Assembly: GCA_001821555.1 (NCBI GenBank)
Contig: MHMM01000005.1
Coordinates: 6,956-59,021, forward strand
DNA from: Candidatus Nealsonbacteria bacterium RIFOXYB1_FULL_40_15
Lineage (GTDB): Bacteria; Patescibacteriota; Minisyncoccia; Minisyncoccales; GWA2-38-27
Reading direction: 5' to 3'
Length of the DNA: 52,066 bases
The notes under the pieces are model-generated. The model saw only the letters and a list, made by a program, of their open reading frames with translations, was not told the origin of the DNA and did no database searches. Made by a program: the position numbers and the translations under genes. This document shows, one piece after another, positions 22,735 to 30,647 of this stretch (position 1 is its first letter; every line of letters starts with the position of its first letter).

Positions 22735-22953
22735 ATGCCAAGATTTGACGGAACAGGCCCCGGAGGAGCAGGCTCTAAGACAGGTTGGGGAAGAGGCCCC
22801 TGCGGATCAGGCCTTAGAAGATGCTTTGGAAGATTTTGGAGCAATCCAATTTTGACCAAAGATCAGGAAATTGAGGTTTTATCTTCTGAAGCAGAATCTT
22901 TGGAAGAGGAGCTTAAGGCGGTAAAAAATCGCCTGGAAGAGCTTAAGAAATAA
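22735..22953 (+). CDS. DUF5320-type small Gly/Cys protein
   Basis: 72 residues. The N-terminus MPRFDGTGPGGAGSKTGWGR and following GPCGSGLRRC match the DUF5320 pattern (FDGTGP..G..GRG.GPCG). The C-terminus is a short coiled coil (EVLSSEAESLEEELKAVKNRLEELKK). Family members often neighbour DUF134 regulators and iron-molybdenum-cofactor-type small proteins; here DUF134 follows 51 bases downstream. The biochemical role is unknown. Driven by the TTGACA/TATAAT promoter upstream. Confidence 0.85.
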   Translation: MPRFDGTGPGGAGSKTGWGRGPCGSGLRRCFGRFWSNPILTKDQEIEVLSSEAESLEEELKAVKNRLEELKK

Positions 22954-23004
22954 CCGAAATATGCTGCGGGCTTCTGCCCGCAGTATTATTCTCAACTAAA
23001 AGAT

Positions 23005-23292
23005 ATGGTAAGACCCTTAAAACCAAGGAAAATATTGTTTGATCCTTCCGTAACCTACTTTAAGCCCAGAGCCGTTCCTTTGTCTATGCTTGAGGAGATA
23101 GAACTGAATATAGACGAACTAGAAGCTTTGCGGTTGAGAGATTACGAGGGTATAGAGCAGATAGAAGCTGCCGAGAAAATGAAGATTTCCCAAAGCACCT
23201 TTCAAAGGATTTTGTCATCTGCCAGAAAGAAAGTTTCCGAAGCTTTGATTGAAGGGAAAGCGATAAAGCTAAGCAATAAACCTAAACGTTAG
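23005..23292 (+). CDS. DUF134/UPF0251 DNA-binding protein
   Basis: 95 residues. It has the signature RPRKxR-like start (MVRPLKPRKI), FKPRAVPLSMLEEIELNIDELEALRLRDYEG and a sigma-70 region 4-type helix-turn-helix (QIEAAEKMKISQSTFQRILSSARKKV). Likely regulates its own operon with DUF5320. Length is typical. The stop is 6 bases from the 3' end of the minus-strand LRR gene, so the two converge. Confidence 0.87.
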   Translation: MVRPLKPRKILFDPSVTYFKPRAVPLSMLEEIELNIDELEALRLRDYEGIEQIEAAEKMKISQSTFQRILSSARKKVSEALIEGKAIKLSNKPKR

Positions 23293-23298
23293 ATATCC

Positions 23299-23799
23299 TT
23301 ATCTTATAATCTTGATGCCGGCGGGAAGTTTCTGGCTGATAATGTTTAAATCAAGTTCTGAATAGTTGTTGCCGGAAATATCAAATGTTTTTAGATTCTT
23401 AAGATTCCCGAGCTCATAAGGCAATCCAGTGAGCTGGTTATCTGATAAATCCAGTACTTCCAAATTGATAAGCTGGCCTATTTCAGCAGGCGCGCCGGTC
23501 ATAAGATTGTTGCTGGCATTTAATACCTTAAGATTTTTGAGGTTTCTTATTTCTGCTTGAATTGCTCCGCCGATTTTGTTATTGGATATATCCAGTTCTT
23601 CTAATTCTTGCATGCCAAAAACGTAGCCAGGGATTTTATCAAGACTTTGGTTGCTTAAATCCAACTTTCTCTCCGCTGCTACTCCGCCATTATTATTTTT
23701 CGGATTTTCAATATTGCCGAATAACTGCTGGTCGAAGAAGGTATAGCCAGAAAGAGCGACAGCCACAATAATTAAGATTCCAATGATTATACTTTTCAT
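23299..23799 (-). CDS. Exported leucine-rich-repeat protein
   Basis: 166 residues with an N-terminal membrane anchor (SIIIGILIIVAVALSGYTFF). About five leucine-rich repeats of 23 residues follow, of the type LEELDISNNKIGG, LKVLNASNNLMTG, LEVLDLSDNQLTG and LKTFDISGNNYSE. LRRs usually mediate protein binding. It would be anchored with the repeats outside. A TATAAT lies 5 bases before the ATG, so it may have its own promoter, but it is also downstream of sortase and the LPDTG protein on the same strand. Confidence 0.82.
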   Translation of the reverse strand: MKSIIIGILIIVAVALSGYTFFDQQLFGNIENPKNNNGGVAAERKLDLSNQSLDKIPGYVFGMQELEELDISNNKIGGAIQAEIRNLKNLKVLNASNNLMTGAPAEIGQLINLEVLDLSDNQLTGLPYELGNLKNLKTFDISGNNYSELDLNIISQKLPAGIKIIR

Positions 23800-23826
23800 A
23801 AAAAATTATATGGTCAAGGCAACTTC

Positions 23827-24384
23827 TTAGAAATTGTCTTTTACTGTAAATATTACAAGTCTTTTGGTATATGTTTTTTTGCTTTCTATCCAGTCTCCGT
23901 TGCAGGTAATAAGGTTTAGATATGAATTATTATCTTCTTTATGAAATATTTCAGGAGCCGGATCTGCAGGATTATAAATACGGCTTCCTTGGACTGTAAA
24001 AGATAAAAGATTTCCCCTGTCATCTTTTATGTAAACCTTGTCTCCCTCTTTTAGCTTGTGTAGTTTGTCAAAAACTGATCCTACTCCTATTTTCCAGGGC
24101 CCAAAATGGCCTGTTATTATAGAGCTTCCGGGGCTTCCGGGCTTAGGCCCTAAATTGAACCAGGCCACATCGCCGGGAGTTGAAGGAGCTCCTACCGATC
24201 CGTCATCTGCTAATCCTAGATGAATTATATTTGCATCTACGTCAATAGAAGGAATAACAAGCCGGACAGGATATCCGGGCTCTTCAGAAACAGAAGGCCC
24301 GCCCGGAATATCCTGTTCTACGGCAGGAGCCGCCAGCAAAGAAAGAAGTATGACTATAATTGGAATTATTTTCAATACCATCAT
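23827..24384 (-). CDS. Class E/F-type sortase
   Basis: 185-residue membrane-anchored cysteine transpeptidase. Signal/anchor at residues 4-20; catalytic His in SIITGHFGPW, Cys in LNLITCNGDW and Arg in YTKRLVIFTV, in the correct order and spacing. Short sortases of this kind often work on LPxTG-like signals. The gene immediately upstream (24433-24876) ends with LPDTG, a membrane segment and a positive tail, so enzyme and substrate are paired. The acceptor in a Patescibacteria envelope is unknown. Confidence 0.88.
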   Translation of the reverse strand: MMVLKIIPIIVILLSLLAAPAVEQDIPGGPSVSEEPGYPVRLVIPSIDVDANIIHLGLADDGSVGAPSTPGDVAWFNLGPKPGSPGSSIITGHFGPWKIGVGSVFDKLHKLKEGDKVYIKDDRGNLLSFTVQGSRIYNPADPAPEIFHKEDNNSYLNLITCNGDWIESKKTYTKRLVIFTVKDNF

Positions 24385-24432
24385 TCAGAGAAAATAAAAG
24401 CTGAAATTAATCAACTTTTATTTTTTAAAAAC

Positions 24433-24876
24433 TTACCTTGCCCAGTTTAGCTTATAAGCTAAAAATAGCAAGAGGGATGCCAAGGCAATAGATCCTGCAA
24501 TAGCCAAAGTATTCAGTCCCTGCGGGGCTAAGCCTGTATCAGGTAGCGTTGTTACGGTGAAATTTACCGAATTGGAGGCTGCTCCCCCCGGATTGACCAC
24601 GGTTATAGTCCTTGTTCCGGCTGTCGTAAGATTTGCCGCAGGCACTACTGCCGTAAGGCTTGTTCCGGACACAAACGTAGTCTGAAGGTCAACGTTATTC
24701 AGCCTTGCAACCGAACCCGAAACGAAATTTGTTCCGGTAATTGTTACGGTTGTGGCAGAACTTCCTAAAGATACTGAACTTGGAGAAATGCTGGTAATGG
24801 TCGGATTCGCCTGGGCAAGAGTGACTGCGGGGAGAACCAGTGCCAAAGCTACCGCCAATAATAACTTTCTATACAT
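24433..24876 (-). CDS. LPDTG-anchored IPT/TIG-domain surface protein
   Basis: 147 residues: signal peptide (LLLAVALALVLPAVTLAQA, cleavage likely after AQA), then a single IPT/TIG immunoglobulin-like domain (PTITSISPSSVSLGS, ITGTNFVSGS, ITVVNPGGAASN). The sorting signal LPDTG is followed by a hydrophobic segment (TLAIAGSIALASLLLFLAY) and KLNWAR. All parts of a sortase substrate are present in a very small protein. It leads the minus-strand operon with sortase and LRR; an AT-rich intergenic region separates it from the divergent ECF gene. Confidence 0.85.
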   Translation of the reverse strand: MYRKLLLAVALALVLPAVTLAQANPTITSISPSSVSLGSSATTVTITGTNFVSGSVARLNNVDLQTTFVSGTSLTAVVPAANLTTAGTRTITVVNPGGAASNSVNFTVTTLPDTGLAPQGLNTLAIAGSIALASLLLFLAYKLNWAR

Positions 24877-25022
24877 AAAATTATATATTAATTTAATTAA
24901 TTTATGTCGGCCTTTTTATTTGTACTATAAATAATACAGAATATAGATTAAAAATTATTTAAAATATGCTAATATTATTACCGTAGTTGCTTTTTGAAGC
25001 AATTTTCGTAATATATTTATTG

Positions 25023-25547
25023 ATGCAAAAAAAGGAAAATAAGGAATTCGCCAAAGTCTATGACGATTACGCCGTCCGTATTTATAATTTTATTTATTAC
25101 AAGACTCACCATAAAGAAACAGCGGAGGATTTGGCGAGCCAAACATTCTTAAAGGCCTTTTCAAAGTATGAAACGTTTGATATCAATAGGGGATCAGTTT
25201 CTTCGTGGCTTTATAGAATAGCCAGAAACACGGTGATAGATTTTTACAGAACTAAAAAAAATATCTTAAACATAGATGATGTCTGGGATCTTTCAAAAGA
25301 AAACGGGATAGAAAGAGATTTTGATACGTCAGAAAAACTTAAAGAGGTAAAGGGTTATCTGGAGAAGCTGAATAGCGTTCAAAGAGAAATAGTCATGTTG
25401 AGGATATGGGAGGGGATGTCTTACAAAGAAATAGGAGAGATAATCGGAAAAACCGAAGCCGGATCCAAGATGGCCTTTTTAAGGACTATGCAGGCACTGA
25501 AAAAAGAAATACCGGCCCTTCTTATGATATTTATGTTACTTTTTTAA
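25023..25547 (+). CDS. ECF-type sigma factor 1
   Basis: 174 residues from ATG 25023; the ORF-track start at 24987 adds 12 hydrophobic residues (MLFEAIFVIYLL) that do not belong to the family. Region 2: FAKVYDDYAVRIYNFIYYKT, LASQTFLKAFSKYETF and SSWLYRIARNTVIDFYR. Region 4: LNSVQREIVMLRIWEGMSYKEIGE with IIGKTEAGSKMAFLR. It ends with a hydrophobic tail (ALLMIFMLLF), unusual for a sigma factor. It lies divergent from the LPDTG/sortase operon and 22 bases ahead of a membrane protein likely to be its anti-sigma. Confidence 0.9.
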   Translation: MQKKENKEFAKVYDDYAVRIYNFIYYKTHHKETAEDLASQTFLKAFSKYETFDINRGSVSSWLYRIARNTVIDFYRTKKNILNIDDVWDLSKENGIERDFDTSEKLKEVKGYLEKLNSVQREIVMLRIWEGMSYKEIGEIIGKTEAGSKMAFLRTMQALKKEIPALLMIFMLLF

Positions 25548-25569
25548 AGCAGAACGTATTAAACATTGT

Positions 25570-26907
25570 ATGGACAAAAAAACAAAAGAAATATTAGAAG
25601 AATTATATGCTATAGACCAGAGCTTTAGGGGCTATGAGAAGGACTTGGTTGAAATTATCCAGAAGCTTTTGTTGTCTAAGCCAGACACAAAAGTGAATGC
25701 TGAATTTATAAAAAAACTTAAATTGAAGGTGTCTGAAAAGCCGAAGACTTCCAGTATGCTATTCTTTAAATGGGCCCTGGCCGGAGTTTTTGCCTTGGCT
25801 TTGATTATCTTTTTTGCTTATCCAAAACAACAGCAAGATCAACAGTTTGCAGTTGAAGAAAAAATAGAAAAATTAGGCGAGAATGCTTTTGGAAGGATTT
25901 ATTTTTCCCAGCAGGATCAGCAGAAGTCGCTTTCTGTTGAAGGATCAAACAGGGCTTTCGGCGGAGGAGGGGACGATGCAATTATGCCTCCCATAGATAT
26001 GGTCAACTACAGGTATGCATATAAAGGGGAGGATTTTATGGTGGGAGAGGATAAAGTTATTGTCTACAGAAAAGCCAAAGGAAGTTCGATTGGAAATTCC
26101 TTGAATAATCTTCTTGGCGGAATAAGAACCGATCTTTTGGACGCAGGCAAGTTTTCAGACAGGAAAATCGGAAGCTTGGAGTTTTCCGAAGACAGAGATT
26201 TTGGATATTCTGTCTACTTTGACGCAAGGAATGATTCTGTATATATAAATCCAAATTGGGAGAAATGGCCCAATTACGGAGGAGTAACGCCGCTGTCAAA
26301 GTCTGTAGATTCGTCAATTGCAAGACCGGAAGGCAATCCGTTGGATCCGATTCCGGACAGCCATGCAATTTCTATAGCCGACAGTTTTGTTTCTCAATAT
26401 GGCCTGGATATGTCCGATTACGAGAAAGGAGAGGTTTTGAGGTTATGGTATGGAGGAGAAGATGTTGCAGTAGTTTATCCTCTAAAAGTGTCAGGACAAA
26501 TAGCCTATGAGGAAAATGGCCAGAAATACGGTCTTTATGTAAACGTGAGTTCAAGATATGAAAAAGTTACTTCGGCTGGGAATATTTCTCCAAATCTTTT
26601 TGAAAGCTCAGAATATGCTCCTGAATTGGATGCGGGAAAGGCGATAGAAATAGCCGAAAGGGGCGGGATATATGGGTATATACCGCTAATGGAATCCTCC
26701 GTGAGAACCGTGGATATAGAGCTGGGAACGCCCGAGAAAAAACTGGTTAAAATATGGGTTTATAGCGACAAATTCAATTCGGGGGAAATTTTCGCGCCAG
26801 CCCTGGTATTTCCTTTTTTAAACAAGCCGGAAGGATTCTATAGAGACAATATAGTTGTTCCTCTGGTCGGACTCTCAAACGAAGAGCCCGTAAGAGTGAT
26901 GAAATAA
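25570..26907 (+). CDS. Probable anti-sigma factor with large external domain
   Basis: 445 residues: about 65 cytoplasmic residues (TKEILEELYAIDQSFRGYEKDLVEII), one membrane segment (FKWALAGVFALALIIFFAY) and a roughly 350-residue external domain without a family I recognise. The topology and its position after an ECF gene are typical of membrane-bound anti-sigma factors, but the zinc-binding HxxxCxxC motif is absent. The outer domain could sense an envelope or surface signal. Confidence 0.65.
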   Translation: MDKKTKEILEELYAIDQSFRGYEKDLVEIIQKLLLSKPDTKVNAEFIKKLKLKVSEKPKTSSMLFFKWALAGVFALALIIFFAYPKQQQDQQFAVEEKIEKLGENAFGRIYFSQQDQQKSLSVEGSNRAFGGGGDDAIMPPIDMVNYRYAYKGEDFMVGEDKVIVYRKAKGSSIGNSLNNLLGGIRTDLLDAGKFSDRKIGSLEFSEDRDFGYSVYFDARNDSVYINPNWEKWPNYGGVTPLSKSVDSSIARPEGNPLDPIPDSHAISIADSFVSQYGLDMSDYEKGEVLRLWYGGEDVAVVYPLKVSGQIAYEENGQKYGLYVNVSSRYEKVTSAGNISPNLFESSEYAPELDAGKAIEIAERGGIYGYIPLMESSVRTVDIELGTPEKKLVKIWVYSDKFNSGEIFAPALVFPFLNKPEGFYRDNIVVPLVGLSNEEPVRVMK

Positions 26908-26934
26908 AGCTAGTTCTTAGCTTGTAATATACTA

Positions 26935-27480
26935 ATGGGGGAAATTCCTATAGAGGATCAGATCAAACTTGTCCAACAGGGTAGAATTGAGCTTTTTGAC
27001 CGGGTTGTAAAAGAATATGAGGAAAAGCTTTTAAGATACGGCCGGAGGTTTCTGAGCAGAGAGGAAGATATAGAAGAAATAGTCCAGGAAGTGTTTATAA
27101 AAAGCTATGTTAATATAAAGAGCTTTGATTCTTCAAAGAAGTTTTCTCCTTGGATATATAGGATAGCCCATAATGAATTTGTAAACGCCCTAAAGAAAAG
27201 AAGGCCTCTTTATTTTTTTGATTTGGATGTTTTTTTTCCTTATTTTATTTCAAAGGAAAACTTTAATGACGAGTTTGATAAAAAAAGGATGCAAGAGATT
27301 ATAAATAAATATATCGGCAGTCTAGATTATAAATACAAAGAGCCGGTAATCCTTTATTATTTTGAAGACTTAAGCTATAAGGACATATCGGATATATTAA
27401 GGATTCCCGTTTCAACTGTAGGGGTAAGGATTAAAAGAGCCAAAAAAATATTAAAAAATCTATGGACGAAAAAATCTTAG
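26935..27480 (+). CDS. ECF-type sigma factor 2
   Basis: 181 residues. Region 2: LFDRVVKEYEEKLLRYGRRF, then EEIVQEVFIKSYVNIKSF and FSPWIYRIAHNEFVNALKKR. Region 4: YKEPVILYYFEDLSYKDISD, then ILRIPVSTVGVRIKRAKKIL. It follows the first ECF module by 28 bases and overlaps the next membrane protein by 19 bases. The two ECF proteins are clearly different in sequence, so this is not a recent duplication. Confidence 0.92.
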   Translation: MGEIPIEDQIKLVQQGRIELFDRVVKEYEEKLLRYGRRFLSREEDIEEIVQEVFIKSYVNIKSFDSSKKFSPWIYRIAHNEFVNALKKRRPLYFFDLDVFFPYFISKENFNDEFDKKRMQEIINKYIGSLDYKYKEPVILYYFEDLSYKDISDILRIPVSTVGVRIKRAKKILKNLWTKKS

Positions 27481-27878
27481 AAAAAATCAGGCAATTAAAA
27501 ATGCGTCCCAAATGCTATTTTGTCTTCAAAACAGCGCTTTTGATTATCTTGGTTGCCGTTGCTTTTATCGCGGTTCTTTTCCTTTCTAGCTTTCTTATGT
27601 TCTGCATGTGCTGTTCAGGAATCTTTTTTATCGGGATATTGGCCTTGATATTTCTGCTGATTATATTTATGGAAAAGATAACGAGCGAGGTTTCTTACAG
27701 AAAGCCGCTGGTTTATTCTTTGTTATTTATGATTATCCTGATATTGGTTTTTTCTTCGGCTATAAACAGGATGAAGTTTCACGAGAGAATAGAAAGAAGG
27801 AATCTGCCGATGATCAGAAGAATATACAAAGTTCCCCGTCCGGAATTTGAAATAAAATCCAAAAGGATGATGTATTAA
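27462..27878 (+). CDS. Membrane protein, candidate anti-sigma for ECF 2
   Basis: 138 residues; a short cytoplasmic start (DEKILEKIRQLKMRPK) and three strongly hydrophobic segments, the second containing FMCMCCSG-like cysteines, then a basic tail (RRIYKVPRPEFEIKSKRMMY). The overlap with the ECF gene suggests coupling and a regulatory partnership. No known anti-sigma domain is visible, so the role is inferred from context. Confidence 0.6.
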   Translation: MDEKILEKIRQLKMRPKCYFVFKTALLIILVAVAFIAVLFLSSFLMFCMCCSGIFFIGILALIFLLIIFMEKITSEVSYRKPLVYSLLFMIILILVFSSAINRMKFHERIERRNLPMIRRIYKVPRPEFEIKSKRMMY

Positions 27879-27880
27879 GA

Positions 27881-28369
27881 ATGAAAGGTCGCAAAAAACA
27901 AATAATTATTTCCATGAGTAAAAAATTGATTTTTGCATCAGCAGGGGTTATGGCTGTTTTCTTGTTTGCAGGAATTGCAGCCGCCCAATCTTTTGGGGGT
28001 TCTCAAGATATCGTCCAAAGGATCGCTGAAAGGTTCAACCTGGAAGAATCTGCTGTCCAAGAGGTGTTTAATGAAATGAGGGAAGAAAAAATGCTTCAGC
28101 AGGAAGAAAGGGTAGAAGAAAGGCTGGATAAGTTCGTGGAGGACGGAAAGATTACGCAGGATCAGGAAGATCAGATCTTGGCCAAAAGAGAAGAGATCAA
28201 GAATCTTCCTGTAGAGGAAAGAAAAGATGCGGTGGATGAGTTTAGGGAGTGGTCCAAAGAAAACAACATCCCATTTGGCTTTATGGGGCCTTGGGGAAAG
28301 GGACCAAAAGTGGGAAATTGCCCAATGATGGGCGGGTTAGGCCAATTCAATAGAGGCGAAGTAAATTAA
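27881..28369 (+). CDS. Exported helical protein, third gene of the ECF 2 module
   Basis: 162 residues; ATG 27881 or, more naturally for a signal peptide, ATG 27914 (SKKLIFASAGVMAVFLFAGIAAAQS). The mature part has a short N-terminal helical domain (DIVQRIAERFNLEESAVQEVFNE) and a charged coiled segment. It ends with a Gly/Met/Pro-rich tail (PFGFMGPWGKGPKVGNCPMM) that might bind metal. It resembles small periplasmic proteins regulated by envelope stress. Ends the operon; a terminator follows. Confidence 0.7.
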   Translation: MKGRKKQIIISMSKKLIFASAGVMAVFLFAGIAAAQSFGGSQDIVQRIAERFNLEESAVQEVFNEMREEKMLQQEERVEERLDKFVEDGKITQDQEDQILAKREEIKNLPVEERKDAVDEFREWSKENNIPFGFMGPWGKGPKVGNCPMMGGLGQFNRGEVN

Positions 28370-28381
28370 AAAGTAAAGCAG

Positions 28382-28405
28382 ACAGCCCATAGGGGCTGTT
28401 TTGCA
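28382..28405 (+). terminator. Intrinsic terminator of the ECF 2 module
   Basis: ACAGCCC-atag-GGGCTGT followed by TTTTGCATTTT. Confidence 0.85.
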
Positions 28406-28420
28406 TTTTAAGAAACCTGC

Positions 28421-28473
28421 TTGACTAGATGTTTCAGTATGATAGTATAAACCCATACCCTAGGTAGGGGTAT
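28421..28473 (+). promoter_or_regulatory. Copper-operon promoter with CsoR-type operator
   Basis: TTGACT (28421-28426), a 16-base spacer and extended -10 TGATAGTAT (28440-28448). The partly palindromic ATACCCTAGGTAGGGGTAT (28455-28473) lies exactly at the expected transcription start. G/C tracts of this form flanked by AT are the known CsoR operator type, and a CsoR gene lies in the operon, so repression by apo-CsoR and release by Cu(I) is expected. Confidence 0.75.
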
Positions 28474-28480
28474 TAATACT

Positions 28481-28588
28481 ATGTTAAAACATTGCAAATG
28501 TAATCCCCGGAAAACCGAGAATGAATACTGTGATCATTGCGGAAGAAAAAAAGACGAATGTGCTTGCGACAACAATGAAGCCGAATAA
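28481..28588 (+). CDS. Cysteine-rich 35-residue peptide (putative metal binder)
   Basis: Not in the ORF track. ATG 28481 opens a 35-codon frame with six cysteines and two histidines: CKC near the start, CDHC in the middle, CAC near the end. It is the first gene after the CsoR operator and its end overlaps csoR by 14 bases, so it should be translated from the copper-induced mRNA. It resembles a minimal metallothionein or a copper-responsive leader peptide. No Shine-Dalgarno sequence is seen before the ATG. Confidence 0.6.
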   Translation: MLKHCKCNPRKTENEYCDHCGRKKDECACDNNEAE

Positions 28589-28850
28589 AAAACAGAGGGC
28601 TTTAATTAATTTTAAAAAAGCCCAGAGTTTGATTGGAAAAATCATAGAAATGGTGGAAGCAGATGAATACTGCATAAATATAATGCAGCAGAATTTGGCT
28701 GTCCTTGGCCTATTGAAATCTGTCCATCAGATGCTTATGGAAAACCATCTCAACACTTGTTTTAAGAAAGCCATAGACTCAAAAGATAATAAAAAGAAAA
28801 ACAAAATGGCGGAGGAGATACTAAAAGTAACTAAATTATTTAATAGATGA
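28575..28850 (+). CDS. csoR: CsoR-family copper-sensing repressor
   Basis: 91 residues from ATG 28575; the ORF track adds 18 residues in the frame of the Cys-rich peptide, which look non-native. All-helical DUF156 protein with the Cu(I) ligands in place: Cys in ADEYCINIMQQ, and His and Cys in ENHLNTCF (C-x(n)-H-x3-C). It binds the operator upstream of the operon and is released by Cu(I). The stop overlaps the next ATG (ATGA). Confidence 0.9.
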   Translation: MKPNKKQRALINFKKAQSLIGKIIEMVEADEYCINIMQQNLAVLGLLKSVHQMLMENHLNTCFKKAIDSKDNKKKNKMAEEILKVTKLFNR

Positions 28851-29224
28851 AGGGCATCAAAGGATTTATTATGCTTGTTCTTGCTGCTTTCCTGGCGGGA
28901 AGCTTCAATATTTGTTTTTTGCATACAGAAGATGCCCTTGCCTTGGGTGGCAAGATGGATCCGGAAAGTTTTGATATTTGCCCGAAAACGGACGGTTCGA
29001 CCAAAGACGGCGAAACCAGCCAGCAGAATTTTTTATACTGCTGTTTTTCGCATGCTCAAGCAAAAAAAGAAGCTCCCGACAGCGAAAAAGGATGTTACGA
29101 ATTTACTTTTTTAGAATCAGAAGATGAGCCACCTTGCATAAGCCAGATATTTTATTTTAAGGATTCTTTTGATTTTTTTGCCTATGAAGATTTATCTCTT
29201 CTGTCCGTTTTTAAGAAAGAATAA
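28847..29224 (+). CDS. Exported Cys-containing protein of the copper operon
   Basis: 125 residues with an N-terminal signal segment (FIMLVLAAFLAGSFNICFL) and no recognised domain. Several cysteines in the mature part (FDICPKT, LYCCFSH, KGCYEF, PPCISQ), with acidic surroundings. It could bind copper outside the membrane. Coupled to csoR by an ATGA overlap; a hairpin lies between it and the fusion gene at 29292. Confidence 0.65.
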   Translation: MKGIKGFIMLVLAAFLAGSFNICFLHTEDALALGGKMDPESFDICPKTDGSTKDGETSQQNFLYCCFSHAQAKKEAPDSEKGCYEFTFLESEDEPPCISQIFYFKDSFDFFAYEDLSLLSVFKKE

Positions 29225-29245
29225 ACAAAATCTTATGCTATTTTT

Positions 29246-29278
29246 CCCTAAATAGCGTTGGTTTAGGGTTGTTTTACT
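29246..29278 (+). terminator. Internal hairpin/weak terminator in the copper operon
   Basis: CCCTAAA-tagcgttgg-TTTAGGG then TTGTTTTACTTTG. It may attenuate read-through, so the sensor genes are made in excess over the membrane transport genes. Confidence 0.45.
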
Positions 29279-29291
29279 TTGTAATAAATTT

Positions 29292-30647
29292 ATGTTTACA
29301 CTCAAAGAATATACTTATTTCGTAAACGGCATGCACTGCGCCTCATGCGAGATAATAATAGAAAAAAAACTGCTTGAGTTCAAAGAAATAAAGTCAGTTG
29401 ATGCAAAAACGGAAAAAGGGGAGGTATTAATTGAATATGTGGGAGAAAAGCCTTCTTTAAACCAGCTTAATAAGTGTTTTAGGGAAGAAAAATACATCTT
29501 TTCTGACAAACCAATTCTGTTCTCAAAAAAAGGATTTATGCGATCTGTTCTGACCGCCATAATCTTAATCGGAGCATTTCTTTTGTTAAATAGGCTGGGT
29601 TTTTCAAGCATAGCCAACATTAATTCTTCCTCCTCTTTAATTTCTTTTTTCATCTTCGGCTTGATTGCCGGCCTTTCCAGCTGTGCGGCTCTCGTCGGGG
29701 GGATTGTTCTGTCTATGTCAAAACAATGGCTCCAGTATTATTCGGACAAAGATTCTGTTTATGAGAAGCTGAAACCCCATCTGATGTTCAATATTGGAAG
29801 GATTGTGTCTTATGCTGTATTCGGAGCGGTATTGGGGATCATAGGAAGCCAGCTTAAAATCTCATTGACGTTCACCTCGTTATTGATCATTGTTGTTTCG
29901 CTGGCAATGGCTTTCTTTGGGGCCCAAATGCTTGGAATCAAGGCCATTAAAAGATTCCAAGCATCGGCTCCGAAGTTTATTTCCCGCTATATTGCCAATG
30001 AAGAAAACTTCAAGGGTAGAAAAATGCCTTTCATAATGGGAGCCTTGACGTTTTTTCTTCCCTGCGGATTTACTGTTTCGGCCCAGGGGGTAGCTCTACT
30101 GTCGGCAAGTCCTGTCCAAAGCTCTCTTATTATGCTTGCTTTTGCCCTGGGAACATCCTTTCCTCTTTTGGGCATAGGATTGTCAGCCATAAAGTTTTCC
30201 AAACCCGAGCTAACTTTGCAGTTTTCAAGAATTGCCGGAATAATGATTCTTTTTTTTGCTGTTTTCAATATAAACAGCCAGCTGGCCGTTTTGGGATTTA
30301 AAAATCTAGCGGATCTGGATTTGTTCCGGGCAAATGCGATCACGTATAACGAAAGAGATTTGCCAGAGATAATTAATGGAAAGCAGGTTATAAAAATGGA
30401 TGCAATGTCTTATGGTTATAAGCCGAATAATTTCAAAGTGAGAGCAAATATTCCCGTAAGATGGGAAATAACAGACAAAGGAACCTCTGGCTGCGCAAAC
30501 GCTATTATTTCTAATAGCCTCTTTCCTGACCAGATTTCTTTGAAGCCGGGCCAAATAAGCGTTAAAGAGTTTATTCCTCAAAAGCCCGGAAGATATAAAT
30601 TTAGCTGCTGGATGGGAATGATCTCCGGCGCGATAGAAGTAATATGA
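29292..30647 (+). CDS. HMA domain-SafE/TauE-like permease-cupredoxin fusion
   Basis: 451 residues in three parts. First, an N-terminal heavy-metal-associated domain with VNGMHCASCEIIIEKKL (CxxC). Second, a six-segment membrane domain of the SafE/UreH_2/DsbD-like type, with FGLIAGLSSCAALVGGIVLS, FNIGRIVSYAVFGAVLG and FFLPCGFTVSAQGVALL, including paired Cys. Third, a C-terminal cupredoxin-like domain with SGCANAIIS and GRYKFSCWMGM, possible copper ligands. The arrangement would pass Cu(I) from the cytoplasmic HMA through the membrane to an external copper site. It lies in the CsoR operon before copA. Confidence 0.82.
   Translation: MFTLKEYTYFVNGMHCASCEIIIEKKLLEFKEIKSVDAKTEKGEVLIEYVGEKPSLNQLNKCFREEKYIFSDKPILFSKKGFMRSVLTAIILIGAFLLLNRLGFSSIANINSSSSLISFFIFGLIAGLSSCAALVGGIVLSMSKQWLQYYSDKDSVYEKLKPHLMFNIGRIVSYAVFGAVLGIIGSQLKISLTFTSLLIIVVSLAMAFFGAQMLGIKAIKRFQASAPKFISRYIANEENFKGRKMPFIMGALTFFLPCGFTVSAQGVALLSASPVQSSLIMLAFALGTSFPLLGIGLSAIKFSKPELTLQFSRIAGIMILFFAVFNINSQLAVLGFKNLADLDLFRANAITYNERDLPEIINGKQVIKMDAMSYGYKPNNFKVRANIPVRWEITDKGTSGCANAIISNSLFPDQISLKPGQISVKEFIPQKPGRYKFSCWMGMISGAIEVI

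Noticed and set aside
24987-25022. Upstream start of ECF sigma factor 1
   Set aside because: It adds a hydrophobic stretch unlike ECF N-termini; ATG 25023 fits the family.
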